Positions 53,636-61,902 of a stretch of DNA of 64,000 nucleotides are shown here, piece after piece (position 1 is the first letter of the stretch; every line of letters begins with the position of its first letter). A program made the position numbers and the translations under genes. Below the pieces are notes generated by a model, which did not search any database, was not told the DNA's origin, and saw only the letters and a list, made by a program, of their open reading frames with translations. Source of the DNA: AP-15 sp963814865 (lineage in GTDB: Bacteria > Pseudomonadota > Alphaproteobacteria > ATCC43930 > CGMCC-115725); the NCBI GenBank assembly GCA_963814865.1, contig CAWFEN010000014.1:1240001-1304000 (forward strand), written 5' to 3'.

Positions 53636-53712
53636 TGGCGAATTATACACGTGAATTATTAAAATATCGACGAGAGTCATGCTTAATGATCCCTCGTTAA
53701 CTCTGAATTGCG
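53636..53712 (-). promoter_or_regulatory. AT-rich island with a consensus -10 box
   Basis: In a GC-rich setting this short stretch is rich in A and T. On the minus strand it contains a perfect TATAAT (53647-53642) about 90 bases upstream of ATG 53550, with only a weak -35 match. It may drive the PEP-CTERM/cupin genes. The rest of the 353-base gap 53551-53903 shows no gene. It carries the panB leader with its GGAGG. Confidence 0.4.
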
Positions 53713-53903
53713 TAGGACAGGATAATCCCACGCCGACGGCAACGGACCGTAAAAGACCGGGTTTGCGCTATGATCGCGCCGAACGCGGTCAAATCCGGCA
53801 GGCTGATCGCATCGTCCATACTCGGACCCCGGCATAGCCCGCATGCAAACGCAGCAAGTGCGGCTGCCCGCCGGCGCGTTTACATCCGGAGCAGGAGGCA
53901 GTC

Positions 53904-54725
53904 ATGAGCGCACAAGCCAACACTTCCGGCCGGCTCAAGCGGCGCGGTATCGGCGATCTCGTCAAAGGCGGCACGCCGATCGTCGGGCTGACCGCCTACA
54001 CGGCGCCGATCGCCCGCCTGCTCGATCCATATGTCGATTTTCTGCTGGTCGGGGATTCGCTCGGCATGGTCGTCTACGGGTTCGACACCACCCTGCCGGT
54101 GACCGTCGAGATGATGATCGCGCATGGCGGCGCCGTCAGGCGCGGCTCGGCGCGCGCCTTGGTGGTCGTCGACATGCCGTTCGGCAGCTACCAGGAATTG
54201 CCCGGGCAGGCGTTCGGCAATGCCGCCCGCATCATGGCCGAGACCGGCTGCGGCGCGGTCAAGCTCGAGGGCGGGCGCGAGATGGCCGAGACCGTGCGAT
54301 ATCTGACGCGGCGCGGCATTCCGGTCATGGGGCATGTCGGGCTGATGCCGCAATCGGTCAACGCCGCCGGCGGGTTCAAGGTACAGGGGCGCGGCTCGCA
54401 GGCCGAACGGGTCGAGGCCGATGCGGTCGCCATCGCCGATGCCGGGGCGTTTTCGATCGTCATCGAAGGGACGATCGAAAAGGTTGCGCGCGCGATCACC
54501 GAAAAGCTGCCGGTCCCGACGATCGGCATCGGCGCGTCGCCGCTGTGCGACGGCCAGATCCTCGTTACCGACGATGTCCTGGGCGTGTTTACCGAATTCA
54601 CGCCGCGCTTCGTCAAGCGCTACGCCGAGCTGGCGCCGCTGATCGCCGCCGCCGCCGAAGCCTATGCCGCCGATGTCCGCGCCCGCCGCTTCCCCGGCAA
54701 GGAGCATTGCTTCGGCACGAGCTGA
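53904..54725 (+). CDS. panB: 3-methyl-2-oxobutanoate hydroxymethyltransferase (PanB)
   Basis: PanB adds a hydroxymethyl group from methylene-tetrahydrofolate to 2-oxoisovalerate, giving ketopantoate for pantothenate and CoA synthesis. The 273-residue barrel shows the family signatures GLTAYTAPIARLLD, VGDSLGMVVYGFDTTLPV, VDMPFGSY, VKLEGG and MGHVGLMPQ. GGAGG lies 7 bases before ATG 53904. No panC or panE gene is near. The length is normal. Confidence 0.95.
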   Translation: MSAQANTSGRLKRRGIGDLVKGGTPIVGLTAYTAPIARLLDPYVDFLLVGDSLGMVVYGFDTTLPVTVEMMIAHGGAVRRGSARALVVVDMPFGSYQELPGQAFGNAARIMAETGCGAVKLEGGREMAETVRYLTRRGIPVMGHVGLMPQSVNAAGGFKVQGRGSQAERVEADAVAIADAGAFSIVIEGTIEKVARAITEKLPVPTIGIGASPLCDGQILVTDDVLGVFTEFTPRFVKRYAELAPLIAAAAEAYAADVRARRFPGKEHCFGTS

Positions 54726-54744
54726 GCGGGACCCGCATCATCCT

Positions 54745-54985
54745 CGCGCGGCGTGGTGAGGGCCGCGGTGCGAGCCTCGCCGCGCCTCGAAAACATGATG
54801 GTCGCGAGCCCCGCCGCGGACCAGGGCCATGCCGGCGTAGCGCGCCGGCCCGAAGACCTCGCCGAAGACCAGCGCCGACGAGAGTATCCCGGTGCATGGC
54901 GCCAGCAGCGCGAACGGTGCGACGCGGGCGGCCGAATAGCGCTGCAGCAGGCCCCCCAGATCGCATAGGCGAGGGTCGTGCCGGC
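54745..54985 (-). pseudogene. Remnant of an EamA/DMT-family exporter
   Basis: The minus strand encodes the last third of an EamA transporter. It begins TTLAYAIWG, shifts frame at a run of six G (54952-54957), and continues GLLQRYSAARVAPFALL then LSSALVFGEVFGPARYAGMALV. After a second shift it resumes AGLATIMFSRRGE. The N-terminal two thirds are missing, and the fragment abuts the MFS gene. This is a decayed fragment, not a functional gene. Confidence 0.7.
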
Positions 54986-55001
54986 GCCGGGCGTTCGCGG
55001 C

Positions 55002-56411
55002 TCAGCGCGAGATCGCCTCGAGCCGCAGCCGGGTCGTGCGCGGCCCCATCGAAGCGATGACCACGAACACGATCACCATCGCGCAGGCGATGAACAGGAA
55101 TACGCCGAGCGTCCCGTAATGGCGGAGAAAATAGGCGATGAAAAAGCCGACGAAGATCGTGCTGAAGCGGCTCCACGAATAGGTGAAGCCGACGGCGCGG
55201 GCGCGGATTCGGGTCGGATACAGCTCTGATTGGTAGGCATGGAGGGAATAGGCGAGAATGGTGTTGGAAAACGCGATTAAGAGGCCGAGCACGATGATGC
55301 CGGCGGCCATCCTCTGCTGCGAAAACAGTATCCCGAACCCGGCGATCGCCAATGCCGCACAGGCGAGCTGCCACTTTCGCTCGATCCGATCGGCAATTTG
55401 GGTCGCCACCAAAGCAGCGGTCGGCGAGGCAATCGCGATGATGACGGTGTAGGCGAGCGATTTGGTGAAGGTGATCCCTTGCGCGACCAGCAATGTCGGG
55501 ACCCAGCTCGTAAACCCGTAATAGCCGATCGTCTGCACCAGCTGAAAGATGACCAGCATGGTCGTGCGGCTCTTATAGGGCGGCCGGAAAATCTCCCACA
55601 GCGAGCCGGTGGCCTCCTCGACCTCGCCGGCCAAGGTCTGCGGTGGGGGCAGCGGGCGGCCGATTTCGCGCTCGACCCGGGTCTCGATCATGCGGGCAAC
55701 CCGGTCCGCATCTGCATGGCGACCGCGCTGGGCGAGCCAACGCGGCGATTCGGGAAGCCCGAGCCGCAGCCACCACACCACGATCGCCCCGAGGGCGCCG
55801 ATGATCGTGACCCAGCGCCAGCCATCGAAGCCGAAGGCTGTCCTCGGGACCAGCAGCCAGGAGAGAAACGCCGCCGTCGGGTAGGCACACAGGCTGATGG
55901 TCGCGACAAAGGCAAAGGCGGCGCCGCGGCGATCCCTCGGCACCAGCTCGGACAGGTAGGTGTCGATCGTGACGAACTCGACGCCGATACCGACACCGGC
56001 GATGAAACGCCAGATGACCAGGCCGACATCGGTCGATTGGAACGCCATGACGAAGGTGGCGATCGAATACCAGACCAGCGCGAAGGTGAAGATCGTGCGC
56101 CGCCCGAAATAATCGGAGAGCGGGCTCAGCAGCATGGTGCCGATGAACATGCCCAGGAAGGTCGCGGCGACCAGGCTGGCGAAACCATGGACGTCGAAGA
56201 ACCCGCGGGTCGTCGGCACCATGATCCCGGCTCGGTAGAGGCCCGGGGCGATGTAGGCGATCAGACCGTTGTCAAAGACTTCGAAGAATGCGCCGAGCGC
56301 CAGCAGCACGACGAAGCCGATCATGTAGCGCGTCTGCGGCAGCCGGTCCATGCGCGCCGCAATCGTCGTCACCGGCCGGCCGGCAACCGGCATGGCAATG
56401 TCTTCAGCCAA
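55002..56411 (-). CDS. MFS transporter (metabolite:H+ symporter/sugar porter type)
   Basis: The 469-residue protein has 12 predicted helices. Motif A-like SPLSDYFGRRTIF lies between helices 2 and 3. RFIAGVGIGVEFVTIDTYLSELVPRDRRG and GLPESPRWLAQRG follow, typical of the sugar-porter and aromatic-acid symporter groups. The start is a TTG at 56411: AGGAGG sits 7 bases before it, while the ATG codons upstream (open frame to 56462) lack a ribosome site. The substrate is unknown. Confidence 0.9.
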   Translation of the reverse strand: MAEDIAMPVAGRPVTTIAARMDRLPQTRYMIGFVVLLALGAFFEVFDNGLIAYIAPGLYRAGIMVPTTRGFFDVHGFASLVAATFLGMFIGTMLLSPLSDYFGRRTIFTFALVWYSIATFVMAFQSTDVGLVIWRFIAGVGIGVEFVTIDTYLSELVPRDRRGAAFAFVATISLCAYPTAAFLSWLLVPRTAFGFDGWRWVTIIGALGAIVVWWLRLGLPESPRWLAQRGRHADADRVARMIETRVEREIGRPLPPPQTLAGEVEEATGSLWEIFRPPYKSRTTMLVIFQLVQTIGYYGFTSWVPTLLVAQGITFTKSLAYTVIIAIASPTAALVATQIADRIERKWQLACAALAIAGFGILFSQQRMAAGIIVLGLLIAFSNTILAYSLHAYQSELYPTRIRARAVGFTYSWSRFSTIFVGFFIAYFLRHYGTLGVFLFIACAMVIVFVVIASMGPRTTRLRLEAISR

Positions 56412-56759
56412 GATGTTTCCTCCTGTTTTACGCATTGTTTCGCGAGACCGGCAGCGCCGCAACCCGTATTCGGGACCGGGGACAGAATGCCGCCCGCGAT
56501 CATCGTACGCCGGTCAGGCTGTTGGCGCTGCGCGGCGCCGCTGAAACCGAGATCTTCCAAGCGGCGGCACCTCGCGGAAGGCTGTCTCCGCTGCCCGGCC
56601 TGCACCGATGCGAATACATCGGCTCGCCGGGACATCGAGCCGGGCCGAGAAATCGTGCCGGTCTCGCTCGCGGCGGGACGACGATGCCGGCCCGGCCGCA
56701 ACCGCGGTCGCGAAACACTTTGTTTCAGCAGCCGGCGCCGCCACCGCCCCCGAGGGTCG
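56412..56759. other. Intergenic region upstream of the MFS gene
   Basis: No ORF here matches a known family. The stretch holds the MFS Shine-Dalgarno sequence and a candidate promoter at 56434-56462. The remainder (56463-56759) shows nothing I can name. Confidence 0.4.
56434..56462 (-). promoter_or_regulatory. Putative sigma-70 promoter of the MFS gene
   Basis: On the minus strand TTGCGG (56462-56457), a 17-base spacer and AACAAT (56439-56434) lie about 23 bases before the TTG start. The boxes match only partly, but the spacing and position fit well. Confidence 0.4.
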
Positions 56760-57227
56760 TCAACCGGTGCCCACCGGGTCCTGGTAAGATTGGGCGCCTT
56801 TGCGATAGCGCGAATTGGGGTTGGTCTCTTCGCGGGGCAGCGCGTCGCCGATGACGTGCCACGCCACCTGGCTTTCGATGCCGTAATGGTGCCGGGGCTC
56901 GAGCGTCTCGGGATGGTCGAAGCTGCCGGCCGTCAGCTCCATGTCGGGTGACGCCTTGTACCGGAAAAAAAGCGGCGTGCCGCAGGCGCGGCAGAATCCT
57001 CGCTCGGCCGCCGAGGAGGATTGGAAGACCGCCGGCTCGCCCCTGATCCATTCCACGCGGTCCTTGCGGACCATTGCCAGCGTGGCGAACAGATTGCCGA
57101 CGGCGCGCTGACACATCCGGCAATGACAGTAGCTGACGTCGATCGGCTGCATGCTCGCACGGAAGCGCACGGCGCCGCACTGGCAGCCGCCGGTGAATTC
57201 GGCATCGATGATCTCGGGCTCCGGCAA
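56760..57227 (-). CDS. GFA/CENP-V-fold zinc protein
   Basis: The 155-residue protein has the zinc-binding pattern of the glutathione-dependent formaldehyde-activating family: GGCQCGAVRF, YCHCRMCQRAVGN and FCRACGTPLFF. The family's true reaction is debated; most members are uncharacterised carbon-sulfur lyases or glutathione-adduct enzymes. I choose a TTG start at 57227 because GGAGGA lies 6 bases before it and the homologous part begins there. The frame is open to 57359. Confidence 0.88.
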   Translation of the reverse strand: MPEPEIIDAEFTGGCQCGAVRFRASMQPIDVSYCHCRMCQRAVGNLFATLAMVRKDRVEWIRGEPAVFQSSSAAERGFCRACGTPLFFRYKASPDMELTAGSFDHPETLEPRHHYGIESQVAWHVIGDALPREETNPNSRYRKGAQSYQDPVGTG

Positions 57228-57378
57228 CGACCATCCTCCGTCGAGTCCGCCCAATCTAGCGCGGGCGCACGGCGCTCGCCACTCGCCGGTCACCGAAATG
57301 TGAGGTGCGGGCCGCGCCGAGAGAGGCCACCTCTCACCCGTTGCCACAGCGATAGACAATCAGGGGAGGTTCCCGATC

Positions 57379-57990
57379 ATGCGCCGGACATCATTTCTGC
57401 AAGCTGTCGTCATCGCTTTCATCGCGCTGCCCGCCTTTGCCCAGGCCCCGCCGGCCGGCACGCCGATGCGGCTTCGCGGCACGGTCGACAAGCTCGACGG
57501 TCAAACCCTGACGGTCAAGCAGCGCGACGGCGAGGTTGCGACCGTGGCGCTCGCACCGAATGTCGCGGTCGCGACCTTGGTCAAGAGAAGCCTTGCGGAC
57601 ATCAAGCCCGGCGATTTCGTCGCCTCGACCGGGATCAAGGGCAAGGACGGCAAGATCCACGCGATCGAAGTACGCATCTTTCCCAAGGCGACACCCGATG
57701 GCGGCCGGCAATTCGCGTGGGATCTCTCGCCGGACAGCGTGATGACCAACGCCACGGTCGGCACGGTCACCCAGGCCCCGGAGGGCGAGGTGCTGCACGT
57801 CACCTTCAAAGGCGGGGAGTCCGAATACAGCATCGGTCCCGATGTGCCGGTGCTGGCCAGCGCCCCGGGCGACATCAGCCTGCTGAAGCCGGGTATCGCC
57901 GTCTTTGTCATCGCGCTGAAGCATCCCGATGGCAGCTTGACCTCGAACCGGCTTTACGCCGAGAAGGATGGCGTCAAGCCGCCGATGTAG
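57379..57990 (+). CDS. Exported beta-rich protein (DUF5666-like)
   Basis: The 203-residue protein has a signal peptide (cleavage near AFAQ-AP). The short beta domain resembles OB-like DUF5666 repeats: MRLRGTVDKLDGQTLTVKQRDGE and IKPGDFVASTGIKGKDGKI, then a second set ending GDISLLKPGIAVFVIAL. It sits 28 bp upstream of the MsrQ-like heme protein on the same strand, so a periplasmic role tied to that protein is possible. The function is unknown. Confidence 0.75.
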   Translation: MRRTSFLQAVVIAFIALPAFAQAPPAGTPMRLRGTVDKLDGQTLTVKQRDGEVATVALAPNVAVATLVKRSLADIKPGDFVASTGIKGKDGKIHAIEVRIFPKATPDGGRQFAWDLSPDSVMTNATVGTVTQAPEGEVLHVTFKGGESEYSIGPDVPVLASAPGDISLLKPGIAVFVIALKHPDGSLTSNRLYAEKDGVKPPM

Positions 57991-58018
57991 GGGCTCGCAG
58001 CGCGCCGGAGACGCGGGG

Positions 58019-58957
58019 ATGTATCCCTGGAACGACTACGGCGGCCGGTTGTCGCCGCTGAAGCTCGCGGTTTTCGGCGCGTTGTTCGTGCCCGGCCTCT
58101 GGGTGGCGTGTGCCTACGGCTTCGGCCTGCTCGGCGCGCGGCCGCTCAACGAGGCGATCCACCAGATCGGGTTGTGGACGATCCGGCTGATCTTTCTGGC
58201 GCTGGCGGTAACGCCGCTGCGCCAGATCCTGCAATGGCCGCGGTTGATCCTGGTACGGCGGATGATCGGCGTCGGCGCCTTCGCCTATGTGCTGATCCAT
58301 TTCAGCCTCTACACGGCGAGCCAGGCCTTCGATCTCGCAAAGGTCGCCAGCGAGATCGTGCTGCGGATCTATCTGACGATCGGCTTTACCGCATTGCTCG
58401 GCCTCGCGGCGTTGGCGGCGACCTCGACCGACGGCATGGTGCGCCGCCTCGGCGGCCGGCGCTGGCAGCACCTGCACCGGCTCGTCTATGCGATCGGGGT
58501 GCTCGCCGTCATTCATTTCTGCTTTCAGTCGAAGCTCGACCGGTGGCAGCCGACGATGATGGCGGGGCTCCTGTTCTGGCTCCTCGGCTACCGCCTGCTG
58601 GTGTGGGGCTTCGGCGTGCGCGGGCATCTCGGATTGCCCTGGCTCGGCGCGCTGAGCCTCGCGGCAGCTGCGGCAACCGGGCTGGGCGAGGCGGTCTATT
58701 TCCGGCTCGCCTTCCACGCTCCGCTGATGCGGGTGCTGCAAGCCGATTTCTCATTGCAGACCGGCGTTCGCCCGGCGGTCGTCGTGCTGGCGATCGGCCT
58801 CGCGATCACCGCCGCCGGCGCCTTGCGCGCGGCAACCGCGCGTCCGACTACGCCGCGCCCGCGCGCCTCGAATGCTAAGGCAACTGGTCCTTCTCGTTTG
58901 ACGCGTCGTTCCCGGCTGTCTCGCCTTCCCGCGAAAGCAGGCATCCGAGACCTCTAG
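58019..58957 (+). CDS. msrQ: MsrQ-like heme membrane protein (ferric reductase-like domain)
   Basis: The 312-residue protein has about six helices. The family contexts are RPLNEAIHQIGLWTIR, TPLRQI, LIHFSLY and WQHLHRLVYAIGVLAVIHF, with His residues expected to bind heme b. MsrQ feeds electrons from the quinone pool to the periplasmic methionine sulfoxide reductase MsrP. No msrP lies in the window; the exported beta protein takes the upstream place. The last ~25 residues (SRLTRRSRLSRLPAKAGIRDL) come from repeat sequence and are not family-like. Confidence 0.8.
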   Translation: MYPWNDYGGRLSPLKLAVFGALFVPGLWVACAYGFGLLGARPLNEAIHQIGLWTIRLIFLALAVTPLRQILQWPRLILVRRMIGVGAFAYVLIHFSLYTASQAFDLAKVASEIVLRIYLTIGFTALLGLAALAATSTDGMVRRLGGRRWQHLHRLVYAIGVLAVIHFCFQSKLDRWQPTMMAGLLFWLLGYRLLVWGFGVRGHLGLPWLGALSLAAAAATGLGEAVYFRLAFHAPLMRVLQADFSLQTGVRPAVVVLAIGLAITAAGALRAATARPTTPRPRASNAKATGPSRLTRRSRLSRLPAKAGIRDL

Positions 58958-59163
58958 TGATACTAACCTGACAAATGACTCCCATGCTTCCCGACCGTCG
59001 CCCCAATCTTCCGAGACAAAACACGCAGGCGGGGGGTCCGGGGCAAGCGCTCGGCGCCTGCCGCCCCCTGTTCAAGCCAGGGGCAGGCTCTGGGTTCCCG
59101 CTTTCGCGGGAATGACGAAGAGGAAAAGCGGACGGGTGCCAAGCATTAGAACCGCTCCACTAG
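58954..59163 (-). repeat. Dispersed structured repeat, copy 2
   Basis: This 210-bp element is the inverted counterpart of 40633-40824 and nearly identical through GCGGTTCTAA, CACCCGTCCG, TTCCTCTTCGTCATTCCC and the tetraloop hairpin. It contains about 20 extra bases near 59006-59030. Its ends form CTAGTG...CACTAG. The left end overlaps the msrQ stop codon by four bases. Confidence 0.85.
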
Positions 59164-59473
59164 CTCCAACGGTTGTCGTTGGCCCCCGCTTTCGCGGGCC
59201 GACGACAATTGGACGACAATTGACCGACGGATCATTCCGTTCCGTCTCGAAAGACCGGACCACGCCGTTCAGCGCGACGTCGAAAATACCGAAATAACGG
59301 ATGCCGCGGATTTCGGCGCGCTCTCGGTATTGCGGCGTCAATGGTCGCGACAGCATCAACGGCACGCGCGGTTCACCCTGCCCGCCACGCGAATGCGATC
59401 GGGAAACGCTTGCTTCGGAGCGCCAGGCCCCAGAAATGCACACGGCCCAGGCGACGTAGCGCGCCTCCCAGTC
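59164..59473. other. Intergenic tail after the repeat, with a long hairpin
   Basis: A 36-base hairpin at 59173-59208 pairs TTGTCGT with ACGACAA and then GGCCC with GGGCC around CCGCTTTCGCGG-like sequence. It is related in core to the tetraloop hairpin of the adjacent repeat. On the minus strand it could end divL-like transcription, but no T run is present. The rest to 59473 has no recognisable gene. Confidence 0.5.
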
Positions 59474-61768
59474 TCAGGAGCTTGCGGTTGCCGCCGGGGC
59501 CGTGATCGCTGGGTCCGCGCCCCGACGCGCGGAATAATGCGGGGCGGGCATGGGGCCGGCGGGCAGACGACAGACGATCCGGGTCCCGCATCGCGGCGCC
59601 GGTTCGATGGCGACGGTTCCGCCATGCAGCTCGACCAGGCTCTTGACCAGCGACAGACCGAGGCCGACGCCCGTCGGGTATGCACCGCGCTCGAACGCCT
59701 CGACATTCCGCGAGCGATCATCGGCCGGCGGGATGGCGATCCCGGTATCGGCGACGGTCAGCAGCAGATCGCTGCCGGCGCGTTCTGCAGCGATGCTGAT
59801 AGCGCCGCCCGGCGGGGTGAATTTTATCGCATTCGAGATCAGGTTGAAGAGCGCCTGCTTGAGCCGCCTTTCGTCGCCCCTGATAAAGCCGATTTTGGGC
59901 GGGCAGCGCAGGGCGATGTCGAGGCCGCGGCCGCGCGCACGCTCGGCGGTCAGGCTCATCACCCCTTGCAGCATCGGGGCAATGTCGACGCGGCCCGGTT
60001 CGAGCACCATGTCGCCTGCCTCGATCGTGGCCAGATCGATGATGTCGTTGACCAGTGTCATCAGCTGATGCGCGCTGTCGAGAATGTTGCGGCTGTAATC
60101 GAGCTGCCGGGCGTTCAGCGGTCCGAAATACTGGTTGGTCAGAATTTCGGCAAAACCGATGACCGCGTTCAGCGGGGTACGCAGCTCGTATGAGACGTTG
60201 GCGATGAATTCGCTCTTCAGGCGGCCGGCGGTTTCGAGCGCCTCGTTCCTGTCGCGCAGCGCCTGTTCGACCCGGGCCGTATCGCTGACGTCGAGATAGG
60301 TCAGCAGCACGTTGCCGTCGGGCAACGGCACCACCGCCTGCTGCAGCATCGACCCGTCGCGCCGATAGAGAGGGCCGCTCGTCGGCATTTGTGCGGCGAT
60401 CCTGGCGACGATCGCCTGCTTCCTTGCGGCCCAGCCGCTGCCGTCGTCGAGGAAGCCGCGGATCTTTTCGGCGATCCGGCTGATATGCGGCTCGTCGGCG
60501 ACGTCCTCGGCCGACAAATCCCAGATCGCCCGGAAAGCCGGGTTGTGCAGCTTGAGCCGGCCGTCGCTGCCGTAGACGGCGATGCCTTCGGACAAATGGT
60601 CGAGCGTGGCGCGCTGCACTTGGGCGAGTGTGTTGTATGAGCATTCGAGCGCCAGATGGTCGGTTACATCCTCATGAACAAAGAGCAGCCCGCCCAACGG
60701 ATGCGGCGAGATCGACAGCCGCAGGGTGCGTCCGTCGGGCAGGTGCAGGAGTTCCTGCCGGGTCTCGATCAGGGTCGTGAACAGTGTCGCGCGCTCGCGC
60801 TTGAAGGCGCGGAAATCGACATATTCCGGGAGGCGGCGGCGCTCGCGCAACCACTCCAGGACCTCGTCGAGCGTGGGTTCGAGAGTGAGCCATGCCGCGT
60901 CCATTCCCCACAGCGCGGCATAGGCGGCGTTGAAGAATTTAAGCCGCTTGTCCGCGGCGAAAACGGCGACCGCGGCATGGATGCCTTCGAGCACTTCGGC
61001 GTGCGCGTCGACATGCCGCCACAGCTCGGCCTGCGCGGTCTCGACCTCGGTGCGGTCGACGGCAAAGCCGATCATGCCGCCGCCCGGGGCCGCCGCCTCG
61101 GTGATCTCGAGCAGCCGGCGGGAGCCGCCGATCACGACATGAACCGGTTCGGGAGGATCGCCCATCACGGTCGCCGGCACCAGTTCGCGGCCGCCGGCGA
61201 GCACCGCTTCGCGGCTGATGCCGAGCGTTGCGGCATAGGCGCGGTTGCATTCGGCGACGGCGAAGCCCTGGTCGCGGCGCCAGACCGGCATCGGGATCGC
61301 GTCGATCATTTCGCGCAGGCACGCAGCACGGGCCGCTGCCTCGTCGCGCGCCTGCCGCGCCGCAGCGGCTTTATCCTCGACGAGCCACAGCACGGTCTCG
61401 CCGGCAGCGGACCGCCGGCCCTCGACAACACAGGCCGTGCCGCCCGGCGCCGTGACCGGGATCGAGAATGCGGCTCCGGTCCGCTGCAGGGCGAGCCTTG
61501 CGGCTTCGACCTGGTCGGCCGCGTCGACGGCGAGACCGGCGCGGAATTGCACGTAAGAGGCCGAATCGTCGTCGTCTTCCCGGCTGGCGGACCAGCGGAA
61601 CGAGACGAGCGGAACCGTTTCGAGCAGCGCGGACAGCTCGGCACGGCGGTGCGCGCACCGCGCCTGCACCGCCTCAGCCGCGCGCAACTTTCGATATGCA
61701 TCGAGCGATGACGCGCCGAGCGCGACGCCAACGACAACCACACTTAGCATCAGCCCGATCGCGATCAC
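59474..61768 (-). CDS. divL: DivL-like PAS sensor pseudo-histidine kinase with Tyr at the phospho-site
   Basis: Layout of the 764 residues: one N-terminal membrane helix (2-20), a linker, three PAS-like domains (~165-490), HisKA (~515-585) and HATPase_c (~625-740). The H-box reads NVSYELRTPLNAVIGFAEIL, with Tyr527 where the phospho-accepting His should be (TAC codon at 60190-60188). The N-box NLISNAIKFTPPGG is intact. The G1 box reads DTGIAI instead of DTGIGI. Caulobacter DivL (about 770 residues) has the same architecture and a Tyr there; it controls CckA-CtrA signalling as a pseudokinase. The gene lies downstream of ahcY on the same strand. Start is a GTG at 61768. Confidence 0.85.
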   Translation of the reverse strand: MIAIGLMLSVVVVGVALGASSLDAYRKLRAAEAVQARCAHRRAELSALLETVPLVSFRWSASREDDDDSASYVQFRAGLAVDAADQVEAARLALQRTGAAFSIPVTAPGGTACVVEGRRSAAGETVLWLVEDKAAAARQARDEAAARAACLREMIDAIPMPVWRRDQGFAVAECNRAYAATLGISREAVLAGGRELVPATVMGDPPEPVHVVIGGSRRLLEITEAAAPGGGMIGFAVDRTEVETAQAELWRHVDAHAEVLEGIHAAVAVFAADKRLKFFNAAYAALWGMDAAWLTLEPTLDEVLEWLRERRRLPEYVDFRAFKRERATLFTTLIETRQELLHLPDGRTLRLSISPHPLGGLLFVHEDVTDHLALECSYNTLAQVQRATLDHLSEGIAVYGSDGRLKLHNPAFRAIWDLSAEDVADEPHISRIAEKIRGFLDDGSGWAARKQAIVARIAAQMPTSGPLYRRDGSMLQQAVVPLPDGNVLLTYLDVSDTARVEQALRDRNEALETAGRLKSEFIANVSYELRTPLNAVIGFAEILTNQYFGPLNARQLDYSRNILDSAHQLMTLVNDIIDLATIEAGDMVLEPGRVDIAPMLQGVMSLTAERARGRGLDIALRCPPKIGFIRGDERRLKQALFNLISNAIKFTPPGGAISIAAERAGSDLLLTVADTGIAIPPADDRSRNVEAFERGAYPTGVGLGLSLVKSLVELHGGTVAIEPAPRCGTRIVCRLPAGPMPAPHYSARRGADPAITAPAATASS

Positions 61769-61902
61769 GCCAAAACACCCTGGAGGGACGCAATTGAGGG
61801 CAAACGGACCGCTTGCTCCTCCGGGGGTATATTATGGGCGATCTTTAACCAATGAAAAGAGGCAAAATGGCTAAAAATGCTCGTTGACGTTGTTTTGACG
61901 AT

